Of a stretch of 10,157 nucleotides of DNA, positions 1 to 6,917 are shown in pieces. The notes under the pieces were generated by a model that was not told the origin of the DNA, did not search any database, and saw only the letters and a program-made list of their open reading frames with translations. How positions within the stretch are numbered: position 1 is the first letter of the stretch; every line of letters starts with the position of its first letter. Source of the stretch: Deltaproteobacteria bacterium. GTDB taxonomy: Bacteria; Desulfobacterota; DSM-4660; Desulfatiglandales; Desulfatiglandaceae. Location: NCBI GenBank assembly GCA_011051075.1, contig DREN01000389.1:1-10157 (forward strand), in the 5' to 3' direction. Both the position numbers and the translations under genes were made by a program.

Positions 1-407
1 ATGTAAAGCTCGGCCCCGTCGGTGAACAGGATCAGTCCCACCTTGTCATTATTGCGGACCGCCGAGAAGGCCAGTACGCTTCCCAATTCGGCCATCATCT
101 CCCGTTTGCTCCAGGTGGCGGAGCCGAATTCACCCGAGGCGCTCACGTCGATGATGAGCATGATGGTCAACTCCCTCTCCTCGGTGAATTTCTTTACATG
201 GGGCCGTCCAGTGCGAGCGGTTACGTTCCAGTCGATGGCCCTCACATCGTCGCCCGGGACGTACTCCCTCACCTCGTCGAAGTTCATGCCGCGGCCCTTG
301 AAAACGGAGTGGTAACGCCCTGCAAGGGTCTCATCCACCAGGCGGTTTGTCTTTATCTCAACCTGGTGGACCTTACTGAGGATTTCGCTGCTTATGCGGG
401 TATCCAT
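1..407 (-). CDS. DUF58 (vWA-like) protein, N-terminal part, cut by window edge
   Basis: The first 135 residues are visible and the frame is open to the window edge, so the gene continues to the left. The start is the ATG at 407-405, preceded by a purine-rich AAAGGAAAAGGGG stretch. Residues 49-60 read YVPGDDVRAIDW, the hallmark of DUF58 proteins. At 87-91, DVSAS has the DxSxS pattern of a vWA metal-ion-dependent adhesion site and follows a hydrophobic strand (TIMLII). DUF58 proteins are nearly always encoded next to MoxR ATPases and are thought to act with them in assembling or activating envelope or metalloprotein complexes; the exact target is usually unknown. Here the gene begins 50 bp after the moxR stop on the same strand, so the two very likely form an operon. 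Family assignment is strong; the cellular role is inference. Confidence 0.9.
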   Translation of the reverse strand, partial: MDTRISSEILSKVHQVEIKTNRLVDETLAGRYHSVFKGRGMNFDEVREYVPGDDVRAIDWNVTARTGRPHVKKFTEERELTIMLIIDVSASGEFGSATWSKREMMAELGSVLAFSAVRNNDKVGLILFTDGAELY

Positions 408-457
408 GCCCCTTTTCCTTTCTCTGATCGTTAACCCAATATTGGAGAGGCTTTTCC

Positions 458-1546
458 TCAGGGCACCGGAATGGTGTCCAGGACCCTCCGGACAATATCG
501 TCGCTTGTCAATGCCTCGGCCTCCGCCTCATAGGTGATGATGACTCGATGCCTGAGAACGTCCATGGCAATCGATTTGACGTCTTCAGGGGTGACGTATC
601 CCCGGCCCTGGAGGAAGGCCAGGGCCTTGCTTGCCGACTTGAGGTTTATGCTCGCCCTTGGAGATGCCCCGTTCTGGATGTAGGGCTTAAGATCAAGGCC
701 GTAGGCCTCGGGATCGCGGGTCGCGTACACCAGGCTTACGATATAGTCCTTGACCTTTTCATCCATGTATATGGTTTTCACCACCTGGCGCGCCCTGATG
801 ATGTCCTCCACCTGAACCACCTGATTTACCTGAACGGTTTGATCCATGGTCTCAACCACGTCTAAGATGACACGTTCTTCAGATACCGAAGGGTAGGTGA
901 CGGTTACCTTCAGCATGAAACGGTCCATCTGGGCCTCGGGCAGGGGATAGGTCCCCTCCTGCTCAATGGGGTTCTGGGTGGCCATCACCAGGAACGGGTC
1001 CGGAAGCGGATAGCTCTCCTCTCCAATGGTTACCTGTCTCTCCTGCATCGCCTCGAGGAGTGCACTCTGGACCTTTGCGGGGGCCCGGTTGATCTCGTCT
1101 GCCAGGACCAGGTTTGAAAATACCGGACCGTGCTTGACCACGAACGACACGTCTTTCGGGTTGTAGATCTCCGTGCCTATAATATCGGCCGGAAGCATGT
1201 CGGGCGTGAACTGTATCCTCCTGAATCCGGTCTGAATGGCGGCGGCCAGTGTCCTCAGGGCCAGTGTCTTGGCCAGGCCGGGGACACCCTCGAGCAGGAT
1301 ATGGCCGTTTGAGAGGAGTCCCACCAGGAGGCGGTCAATGAGATATTTCTGCCCCACGATGACCCGGCTCAACTCCTGCTCCAAGGGCCTCACCCACCCG
1401 GATGCCCTCTGAACGGAATCACTGATGGTCTGTATGCTCGTAAACTGAGGACCGTCCGGTCTTGCGGCCCCTCCTGGAGGCCTTGAATAGTTCTCGTATG
1501 TCCCCAACCCCCTCTCCTGAAACCTCTCTGATGGTCGAATGTTCAT
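458..1546 (-). CDS. MoxR family AAA+ ATPase
   Basis: A 362-residue cytoplasmic AAA+ ATPase of the MoxR class, thought to act as a chaperone-like motor with DUF58/vWA partners. Walker A is GVPGLAKT at 87-94 and Walker B is LVLADE at 146-151, followed by INRAPAKVQSALLEAMQER, which is highly typical of MoxR. Sensor 1 lies around ATQNP at 189-193, and EAQMDRF at 204-210 carries the likely arginine finger. The C-terminal half is the usual helical lid with a SPRAS-type segment near 291-295. The start ATG at 1546-1544 has a near-perfect AAAGGAGAT ribosome site 4-5 bases upstream. The N-terminus carries roughly 45 extra, poorly conserved, Gly/Pro/Arg-rich residues ahead of the usual MoxR core. The DUF58 gene follows after 50 bp. 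The specific substrate of the pair is not known from this window. Confidence 0.95.
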   Translation of the reverse strand: MNIRPSERFQERGLGTYENYSRPPGGAARPDGPQFTSIQTISDSVQRASGWVRPLEQELSRVIVGQKYLIDRLLVGLLSNGHILLEGVPGLAKTLALRTLAAAIQTGFRRIQFTPDMLPADIIGTEIYNPKDVSFVVKHGPVFSNLVLADEINRAPAKVQSALLEAMQERQVTIGEESYPLPDPFLVMATQNPIEQEGTYPLPEAQMDRFMLKVTVTYPSVSEERVILDVVETMDQTVQVNQVVQVEDIIRARQVVKTIYMDEKVKDYIVSLVYATRDPEAYGLDLKPYIQNGASPRASINLKSASKALAFLQGRGYVTPEDVKSIAMDVLRHRVIITYEAEAEALTSDDIVRRVLDTIPVP

Positions 1547-2133
1547 AGTATCTCCTTTCTCTCTGATTTTTGCTTATGAGCGGGTCGTCCCGGAGGGCCT
1601 TTCCCGCCGAGGTTGCAGGCAAGGTAGCACCCGAGTCTTGCCGTAACCTTTCGGGAAGATTACAAGTTGGTAATGAAGGAGAAAATCGAGGCCTATGGGG
1701 GGTAAGTCCCGGGTACGCTTACAGCGGGAGTATAGACTTCCAGATAAAGATTTTGGACTGCGTTATCGGTCGGAATCGTCGACGACGTACTATGGGTACG
1801 ACTTACTCCGATTCCTCCCTCTGGCCTTGCAAAATCATTATCTGAAACTCTATAGATATTTTCAGCCGAACTGCCGGGAAAGATATCCTGAAAACCAACG
1901 CTCTTTCCGCCCCGTGAGAACAGGGATCTTCCTGTCAGGGTACGGACTTGAAAGGGGCCTGAAAGAGGCTGTCCCTCCAACCATGGACACGGTTGTATCA
2001 TAGAGCATATTCAGTCGGGAAGACGGCGCATGACCGAGGAATTGGGAACGAGACCGTTTTTGAGCAGGGGGTGGCACTCTTATGCGGGGCTCCACATGGG
2101 GAGGGTTCGGCGATCTTAATTTTCTTCATCGTC
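1547..2133. other. Intergenic stretch without a convincing gene
   Basis: About 590 bp separate the moxR start from the hicA end. Several open frames of 70-100 codons exist on both strands, but none has a good ribosome site, a recognisable domain or a clear advantage over its competitors. The main structure is the long palindrome at 1707-1879, listed separately. A small stem-loop (CAACC/GGTTG) lies at about 1979-1995. The part from about 2000 to 2133 shows nothing I can name. I could not find a convincing sigma70 promoter for moxR here, although one would be expected. The stretch could be a decayed mobile element or could hold an untranslated RNA; the sequence alone does not decide. Confidence 0.6.
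1707..1879. repeat. Long imperfect palindrome (potential 173-nt hairpin)
   Basis: Four separate pairs of complementary segments share one centre near 1793, so they form a single long hairpin rather than chance matches. The innermost pair is CGTAC (1786-1790) with GTACG (1796-1800) around a TATGG loop. Next is GGAATCG (1772-1778) with CGATTCC (1809-1815). The longest pair is 24 nt, 1731-1754 with 1831-1854, matching at 21 of 24 positions. The outer pair is TCCCGG (1707-1712) with CCGGGA (1874-1879). Segments between these pair poorly. Each half read toward the end of its own strand gives related short peptides (LQNHYLKLY on plus, VQNLYLEVY on minus), which simply reflects the palindrome. Possible natures are a palindromic non-autonomous mobile element or a structured RNA. 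Confidence 0.7.
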
Positions 2134-2370
2134 TCAAGAAAAATAAACCTTCAAGAAGTCACTTCTTGAAATCCTGGACTGAGTAAGGATTGTTCGTAAA
2201 GTCGATTCTTTCAGGACCGGATGATTCGGAATTGTAAGTGGCGTGCGTGTGCCATCAGGATTTTCTCTCAGCATCGCAATGTGATTTCCTTCCTGGACCA
2301 ACCGAAAGCCGAGTTGCTCCAGAACGCTTATGACTTTTCGAAGGGGGGCATCTGATGGAAATTTCGCCAT
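2134..2370 (-). CDS. hicA: HicA family toxin (mRNA interferase)
   Basis: A 78-residue HicA/YcfA-like protein with the small double-stranded-RNA-binding-like fold used by these toxins to cleave mRNA. The catalytic histidine is expected to be H30 in EGNHIAML, within the conserved G-F-x(5)-G-x-H pattern (G21, F22, G28, H30). It is followed by TIPNHPVLKESTLRTIL (46-62), the typical TIP-H...TLR-IL block. Length fits the family. The ATG at 2370-2368 shares one base with the TAA stop of hicB, so translation is probably coupled. The last codons overlap a perfect inverted repeat that resembles a terminator. The toxin follows its antitoxin here, the reverse of the more common hicA-hicB order. No inactivating change is visible, so it appears intact. 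Confidence 0.9.
   Translation of the reverse strand: MAKFPSDAPLRKVISVLEQLGFRLVQEGNHIAMLRENPDGTRTPLTIPNHPVLKESTLRTILTQSRISRSDFLKVYFS
2150..2170 (-). terminator. Terminator-like hairpin inside the 3' end of hicA
   Basis: TTCAAGAAGT (2150-2159) and ACTTCTTGAA (2161-2170) are a perfect 10-bp inverted repeat with one base between them. In the minus-strand transcript the stem is followed by GGUUUAUUUUUC, a U-rich tract, which together resemble an intrinsic terminator. The stem is AT-rich and therefore weak, and it lies within the last dozen codons of hicA rather than after the stop. Confidence 0.45.
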
Positions 2371-2594
2371 TAGACGGAAACCCGAGCCTCGGCAATGAAT
2401 GCCTCCACAATTGAAGGATCGAAATCGAGTTCGTTAGGGCCGAAAGTTTCGATATGAAATTTGATGGCTGATTTCACATCATCCAAAGCGGCCTCATAAG
2501 AATCACCCTGCCCGACGACCACTCCCTTTAAGCCAAGCGGATAGGCAACGTATACATCTGGATGCTTTTCAACAACTATTTTAAATTGTTTCAT
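2370..2594 (-). CDS. hicB: HicB family antitoxin, short form
   Basis: A 74-residue HicB-like antitoxin that should bind and neutralise the neighbouring HicA. The sequence shows the HicB partial RNase H-like pattern: KIVVEKHPDVYVAYPLGLKG (4-23), then VGQGDSYEAALDDVKSAIKF with the usual G-D-(S/T)-x-E-A-L motif. I chose the ATG at 2594-2592 because GGAG sits 7 bases upstream. A longer frame from 2636 would begin inside the likely -10 element. Members of this short subfamily have at times been mislabelled as a 2-oxoisovalerate dehydrogenase beta subunit; nothing here supports that. After the HicB core only about 20 residues remain, so there is no room for the helix-turn-helix or ribbon-helix-helix domain that longer HicB proteins use for autorepression. 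Confidence 0.88.
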   Translation of the reverse strand: MKQFKIVVEKHPDVYVAYPLGLKGVVVGQGDSYEAALDDVKSAIKFHIETFGPNELDFDPSIVEAFIAEARVSV

Positions 2595-2631
2595 TTTTAC
2601 GCTCCAACGCTCAGGTTGTCTTAGTTTTAAT

Positions 2632-2660
2632 AACATATCAGAGATTCGGAAGCTTGTGAA
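2632..2660 (-). promoter_or_regulatory. Probable sigma70 promoter of hicBA
   Basis: On the minus strand TTCACA (2660-2655) and TATGTT (2637-2632) are separated by exactly 17 bp and match 5 of 6 and 4 of 6 consensus positions. The predicted start near 2625 leaves a leader of about 30 nt before the hicB ATG at 2594, which supports the shorter hicB start. Confidence 0.6.
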
Positions 2661-2746
2661 GAACGTAATTCGCTTCGCTCACAATTGGAATGCTGGGATA
2701 ATGGGTTTTGGGAAAATGGAGAATTGGTGTTGTGGCAACATTCATC

Positions 2747-2775
2747 TTTACAAGTCATCCCGGCAGGACTATAAG
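2747..2775 (+). promoter_or_regulatory. Probable sigma70 promoter of the radical SAM gene
   Basis: TTTACA (2747-2752) and TATAAG (2770-2775) are 17 bp apart, each matching consensus at 5 of 6 positions. Transcription would begin near 2782, giving a leader of about 55 nt. This excludes the longer upstream frame from 2708 and supports translation from 2837. Confidence 0.65.
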
Positions 2776-2836
2776 ATTCGTGAACAGATCGCAAGCTCTG
2801 ATTTATCTGGTTTCACGGGAAAGACTGGAAAGCCAT

Positions 2837-4270
2837 ATGCGAATCGTGCTTGTACACCCGGTAGGCTCAAACTGGGTGCCGGGGAAAAAAGATGTGACGG
2901 CCACTGCCAACAGGATGGCCCCCTTGGGCCTCCTCTCCATTGCCGCCTATCTGGAGGGCGAGGGGCATGAGGTATTTGTCCATGACTGTCTGGGTCCCAG
3001 GGCCCCGCAGGGTAATGAGGCCAGCGCCGGAATAATCCTGGGAATGAACCCCGATCTGGTGGGCTTTTCCGCAACCACCTCCGGTTTCCTGGACGGCTAC
3101 GATCTCGCCACCCGGATCAAGGCGGCCAGGCCCGGGATCAGGATCGTATTTGGCGGGGTTCATGTGTCTGCCATGGGTGGGACACTCCTGGACCGGTTCG
3201 AGCATATAGATTATCTGTGCATGGGAGAGGGAGAGGCCACCCTTGCCGAGCTTGCCTCGGGTGAAGAACCTGCCCGCATTTCAGGTCTGGTATGGAGGGA
3301 TCAGGGAGTAGCGGTGTCCAACCAGCCACGACCCTACATCCCTGACCTGGACAGTCTCCCTTTTCCTTCGTACGAAAAACTCGCCGGGTTTCCAAAGGGC
3401 TATAACCTTCCGCTCTTCAGTTATATCCTGTCGCCGGGGGCAACCATGGTTACGAGCAGAGGTTGCCCCTACCAGTGCTCCTTCTGCGACCGGTCTGTTT
3501 TCAGGCGGGAGTACCGTTACAACTCGGCCCAATACGTGTATGAGCATATGAGGTATTTGCGGAAGCGATTTGGGGTCAGGCATATCAACATCTACGACGA
3601 TCTCTTCACAGCCCACCGCAGAAGGATTACAGAACTCTGTGACCTCCTTATCTCCAGGCCGCTCGGCATGCAGTTCAACTGCGCCGTTCGGGCCGGACAC
3701 TGCGATGACGAACTCCTTGAGATGCTGAAGAAGGCCGGGTTCCTGCAGTTATCCCTTGGGATTGAAACAGGCGACCCTGGCCTCATGAAGACCCACAAGC
3801 CGGGTGTTCACCTTGAGGAGGTCTGCGATACGGTGAGGCGTATCCAGGCAAAGGGCCTCCGGGCCAAGGGGCTCTTTATTATGGGACTTCCGGGGGAAAC
3901 CCGGGAGTCGATCCTGAAGACCAGCGATTTTGTCATCTCCCTCGGTCTTGACGACATGAACATGTCCAAGTTCACGCCCTTTTACGGGGCCCCGTTGTGG
4001 GCTTCCATTGATGAGGAGGGGACCTTTGATCATGACTGGCGTAAGATGAACTGCCTGAACTTCGTGTTTGTTCCAAAGGGGATGGAGTCAAGAGAGGAGC
4101 TTGATCAGCTCTACAACAGGCACGTAAAGCGTTTCTACACCGATCCCGGCTGGCGCAGGAGGTTTCGAGGGCGCATCTGGGAGCACAGGAGGAGCCTTAT
4201 CTACTTTCTAAGGAACCTGCCCACCTTCCTCGGGGCCATGCGGAACTTCGAGCCTGAAAAGGAGTCATGA
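2837..4270 (+). CDS. B12-binding domain radical SAM protein
   Basis: A 477-residue cytoplasmic enzyme. Residues 1-170 form a cobalamin-binding-type Rossmann domain, with a nucleotide-fold start MRIVLVHPVG, APLGLLSIAAYLEGEGHEV at 28-46 and IVFGGVHVSA at 103-112. The radical SAM barrel follows: CPYQCSFC at 210-217 supplies the CxxxCxxC cysteines for the 4Fe-4S cluster, SLGIETGD (306-313) is the conserved SAM-contacting strand, and GLFIMGLPGET (346-356) is typical of the BchE/HpnJ-like group. Enzymes of this class do methylations, cyclisations or C-C rearrangements on lipids, porphyrins or natural products; the substrate here cannot be named. I chose the ATG at 2837 with GGAAAG just upstream because MRIVLVHP is the normal start of this domain. 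An upstream ATG at 2708 precedes the promoter. The last 70 bp overlap the end of the acyltransferase gene on the other strand. Confidence 0.92.
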   Translation: MRIVLVHPVGSNWVPGKKDVTATANRMAPLGLLSIAAYLEGEGHEVFVHDCLGPRAPQGNEASAGIILGMNPDLVGFSATTSGFLDGYDLATRIKAARPGIRIVFGGVHVSAMGGTLLDRFEHIDYLCMGEGEATLAELASGEEPARISGLVWRDQGVAVSNQPRPYIPDLDSLPFPSYEKLAGFPKGYNLPLFSYILSPGATMVTSRGCPYQCSFCDRSVFRREYRYNSAQYVYEHMRYLRKRFGVRHINIYDDLFTAHRRRITELCDLLISRPLGMQFNCAVRAGHCDDELLEMLKKAGFLQLSLGIETGDPGLMKTHKPGVHLEEVCDTVRRIQAKGLRAKGLFIMGLPGETRESILKTSDFVISLGLDDMNMSKFTPFYGAPLWASIDEEGTFDHDWRKMNCLNFVFVPKGMESREELDQLYNRHVKRFYTDPGWRRRFRGRIWEHRRSLIYFLRNLPTFLGAMRNFEPEKES

Positions 4271-5001
4271 CCACTGAGGATCATGTGGGCCTTTTTCTGG
4301 GCCGACCTTATGCTTTCCTCTACCTGTCGGCAGTAGCGGTCCATCTCTTCCGGATCTGCCTTCCTGGGAAATAAAAGCGGTTTGTCCACAAGGATAACCT
4401 GCCGGGAAAAGGGAAGTGGGATGTAGGCCCGGTTCCAGGATTTCTCGAACACATATCTGCGTGTTACGGACACACCCACCGGAAATAGCGGTACGCCCGT
4501 CTTCTGGGCAAGCATGACGATGCCCGGCTTGCACACCCCGCGGGGGCCCTGGGGGCCGTCCACCGCAAGGACAACGGGATGGTCCCGCCTGAGTGCCCTG
4601 ATCAGGGCTAGGAGCCCGCCCACGGCCCCCCTTGTGGATGAACCCCGGGTCACCCTGTAACCTAATACCCGTGCTCCCCTGGCCATGATCTCCCCGTCCC
4701 TGGAGTGGCTCACCAGGATCGTAAGGCCAAGGCCGCCAAAATGGGGCATGAGTGCCAGCTCATCCCCGTGCCAGTGGGCCACCGCATAGGGGGCGCCGGG
4801 GGCCGGCATGTCTCCCATGCCCACAAGCTCGGTGCGGATAAGGCCAGATGCCAGTTTCATTATACCGGCGGCCCACACGGGCCAGCGGTTGTCAAACCAT
4901 TGGCTGTAAAAAGACCTGTCCATGATGAAAAACCGAGGGCCTGCTGTCTCCGGCGCTCTCTCCGGGGATGTTGCTGTCCGTGACAGTCTGAGTCGGTTCA
5001 A
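4201..5001 (-). CDS. DUF374 lysophospholipid acyltransferase-like protein
   Basis: A 266-residue protein of the DUF374 branch of lysophospholipid acyltransferases, which transfer acyl chains to lipid or lipid A-type acceptors at the inner membrane. Visible motifs are AHWHGDE (75-81), the catalytic His/Asp block; GSSTRGA (120-126) followed by the ALIRALRRDHPVVL helix-strand; and VDGPQGPRG (147-155) with KPGIVMLAQKTGVPLFPV after it, all typical of DUF374. A hydrophobic segment near 40-58 may anchor it. The annotated start is a TTG at 5001-4999 with GAGGG six bases upstream. The alternative ATG at 4923 lacks a ribosome site but would give a more usual N-terminus, so the first 26 residues are uncertain. 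It begins 33 bp after the transporter ATPase stop and is probably the last gene of that operon. Acceptor and true role are unknown. Confidence 0.88.
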   Translation of the reverse strand: MNRLRLSRTATSPERAPETAGPRFFIMDRSFYSQWFDNRWPVWAAGIMKLASGLIRTELVGMGDMPAPGAPYAVAHWHGDELALMPHFGGLGLTILVSHSRDGEIMARGARVLGYRVTRGSSTRGAVGGLLALIRALRRDHPVVLAVDGPQGPRGVCKPGIVMLAQKTGVPLFPVGVSVTRRYVFEKSWNRAYIPLPFSRQVILVDKPLLFPRKADPEEMDRYCRQVEESIRSAQKKAHMILSGHDSFSGSKFRMAPRKVGRFLRK

Positions 5002-5034
5002 TCAGATCCCTCAGGTGCAGGCGGGATAGGGGGA

Positions 5035-6108
5035 TCAGTCATCCGGGACCCAGCAGGCCCCCTCCCCGAGAAGGCCGACCCTAACAAGCTTACCGGATTC
5101 AAGGGGGAATGGCAACCCGGAAACCTCCCTCCAGGACAGGATGGCTGTCAGACGGGCCCCCTGTGGGTGCTCCAGATGTACTTTCATTACAGACTCTGTG
5201 CGGTCAAGGCCCACAATACGCATATCTACCCGAGACAGATAATCCCGATTTTCATTTACGGGAAAAAGATCAACGGCCCAGCTGGGCACAGCAAGACAGA
5301 ACCTTTCCGGCCTTTTAGCCGAATCCTGTAAGGGATCAGGGATACAGATCCCTAACCCCCTTAAAAAAAGCCCGCCCTCGGGGCCGGTTTCAGCGGGAAT
5401 GAAGTTCTCCATGCCCAAGAGTTCGGCCACAAAGCGGTTTTTGGGCCGGCTCAGGCCATGCTCCGGCCGTCCCTCCTGGACTATGGCTCCGTCTTTCATT
5501 ATCAGCAACCTGTCCGCCAGGAAGAATGCCTCACTCAGATCGTGGGTGATATGGAGGATGCTCACCCCTATTTCCCTGTGTATCCGTTTCAATTCACCGC
5601 GGAGCCTGTCCCTGGTAAGGCGATCCAGGGCGCTCAGGGGTTCATCCAGTAGGAGCATGTGGGGATCAAGAACAAGGGCCCGGGCCAGGGCCACACGCTG
5701 GCGTTCACCCCCGGACAGGAGCCGCGGTCTCCGGTCCAGGATATGCTCGATCCCAAGGAAACGGGCCATCTCCCGAACCGCCCGGTCCACCTCTCCGCGG
5801 GTCATGCCCTTCAGTTTCAGACCAAAGGCGACGTTGGCGTATACGGTCAGATGGGGGAAAAGGGCGTAGTCCTGGTACACCACCCCCAGGTGGCGTCCCT
5901 CCGGGGGGATATGAGTCACGTCCGAACCCTTGAGATATATGGTGCCTGAATCAGGATGGTTTATGCCGGCGATGGTCTCAAGGAGTACCGTTTTTCCGGT
6001 ACCTGTGGGCCCCAAAAGGACAACGTATTCCCCCTGCCTTACCTCCAGTGACACCCTGTCAAGGCTGAAGTCCCCCAGGTTGAGGGATATGTCCTCCAGT
6101 CGAAGCAA
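5035..6108 (-). CDS. wtpC: Tungstate/molybdate ABC transporter, ATP-binding protein
   Basis: A 357-residue ATPase that drives import by the neighbouring permease and binding protein. Walker A is GPTGTGKT (33-40), the Q-loop is VVYQDYALFPHL (76-87), the ABC signature is LSGGERQ (131-137), Walker B is MLLLDEP (151-157) and the H-loop His is H189 in HITHD. After about residue 235 a regulatory extension follows, with TOBE-like beta-strand pattern near 270-350; in ModC/WtpC proteins this region can bind the oxyanion and inhibit transport. The start is a TTG at 6108-6106 that directly abuts the permease TGA, with AAAGGAGGG a few bases upstream, so the unusual start is well supported. The symbol follows from the WtpA-like partner; ModC would be an equally fair name for the ATPase alone. 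Confidence 0.9.
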   Translation of the reverse strand: MLRLEDISLNLGDFSLDRVSLEVRQGEYVVLLGPTGTGKTVLLETIAGINHPDSGTIYLKGSDVTHIPPEGRHLGVVYQDYALFPHLTVYANVAFGLKLKGMTRGEVDRAVREMARFLGIEHILDRRPRLLSGGERQRVALARALVLDPHMLLLDEPLSALDRLTRDRLRGELKRIHREIGVSILHITHDLSEAFFLADRLLIMKDGAIVQEGRPEHGLSRPKNRFVAELLGMENFIPAETGPEGGLFLRGLGICIPDPLQDSAKRPERFCLAVPSWAVDLFPVNENRDYLSRVDMRIVGLDRTESVMKVHLEHPQGARLTAILSWREVSGLPFPLESGKLVRVGLLGEGACWVPDD

Positions 6109-6912
6109 TCAACCCTCCTTTCTGGGCTCGGCCAGCCACCTCAAGAGGGCGAAGATCAGGAGGCAGAGTAGTATGAGGAGTACGGCCACGGGTTTGGCGT
6201 ATTTGAGGCCATAGGCCTGGAACCTCTCCCATATGAGGATAGGGGCGGTCATCGGGTGGTAGGTGAGGATTACAACCGCCCCGAATTCGGAGATGCCCCG
6301 GGCCCACATCATGATACCGCCGGAGAGAACGGGCCGCCAGGCAAGGGGAAGGGTTACGCGGAAAAAAGACTGCCACGGTGATGCCCCTAATGTTCGGGCC
6401 ACCCTTTCCAGTTTGGGGTCCACCGCAAGGAAGCCGTCCCTAGCCGCGTTCACCAGAAAGGGGAGTGAAACGTAGGCCATGGCCAGGCTGATGCCCAACT
6501 CCGTACCCACAAAGTCCAGTCCCACCTCTTCAAGGGCCTTTCCCAGGAAAAAACTGCGGCCATAGACCATGAGGAGGGCAATACCCGCGGCAGTATGGGG
6601 AATCATGACGGGCAGGTCCACCAGGCCCTGGACAAGGCTCTTCCCCCTGAAGTTCCAACGGGCCAGAAGATATGACAGTGGGATACCCAGGACGGTGCAG
6701 ACAACGGTTGCCCACAGGGCGGCTCTGAGGGTAAGAAAGATCGAGTCCATCACCTCCCTGTCCGCGACCGCGGATCTCAGTGCCTCAGGATCGGCACTCA
6801 GAATCATCCTCAGGAGGGGGACTGACACAAGGATCAGAAGAAGTAGACTGAGTCCTGAAAAGGCAAGTTTGAACCCCTTTCTGCCTGAAAAGGGTTTGGT
6901 CGGGCTGTTCAT
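6109..6912 (-). CDS. wtpB: Tungstate/molybdate ABC transporter, permease
   Basis: A 267-residue inner-membrane permease of the ModB/WtpB group. Hydrophobic segments fit about six transmembrane helices, near 15-37, 60-84, 99-117, 138-158, 193-215 and 240-260. The cytoplasmic EAA loop that docks on the ATPase is at 156-190 (AARDGFLAVDPKLERVARTL then GASPW...TLPLAW), close to the family consensus, and ISEFGAVVIL (207-216) is typical of sulfate/molybdate-type permeases. The ATG at 6912 lies five bases after the binding-protein stop, with CAGGTAAAG upstream. The ATPase start abuts its stop. Length is normal for the family. Substrate assignment depends on the binding protein. Confidence 0.92.
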   Translation of the reverse strand: MNSPTKPFSGRKGFKLAFSGLSLLLLILVSVPLLRMILSADPEALRSAVADREVMDSIFLTLRAALWATVVCTVLGIPLSYLLARWNFRGKSLVQGLVDLPVMIPHTAAGIALLMVYGRSFFLGKALEEVGLDFVGTELGISLAMAYVSLPFLVNAARDGFLAVDPKLERVARTLGASPWQSFFRVTLPLAWRPVLSGGIMMWARGISEFGAVVILTYHPMTAPILIWERFQAYGLKYAKPVAVLLILLCLLIFALLRWLAEPRKEG

Positions 6913-6917
6913 GGGCT

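Noticed and set aside
1419..1622. 67-residue minus-strand frame overlapping the start of moxR
   Set aside because: It overlaps the strongly supported moxR N-terminus in another frame and has no domain of its own.
1570..2095. Several 70-100 codon open frames on both strands in the moxR-hicA gap
   Set aside because: They compete with one another, show no domain or ribosome site, and their shared peptide patterns are explained by the palindrome.
2595..2636. 14-residue extension of HicB from 2636
   Set aside because: The start falls in the probable -10 element. The ATG at 2594 has GGAG correctly placed and matches the family start.
2708..2836. In-frame N-terminal extension of the radical SAM protein from an ATG at 2708
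   Set aside because: It starts upstream of the likely promoter at 2747-2775, lacks a good ribosome site, and the usual domain start is at 2837.
5399..5869. 156-residue plus-strand frame inside the ATPase gene
   Set aside because: Arg/Ser-rich composition typical of an antisense shadow of a GC-rich gene; the minus strand carries all ABC ATPase motifs.
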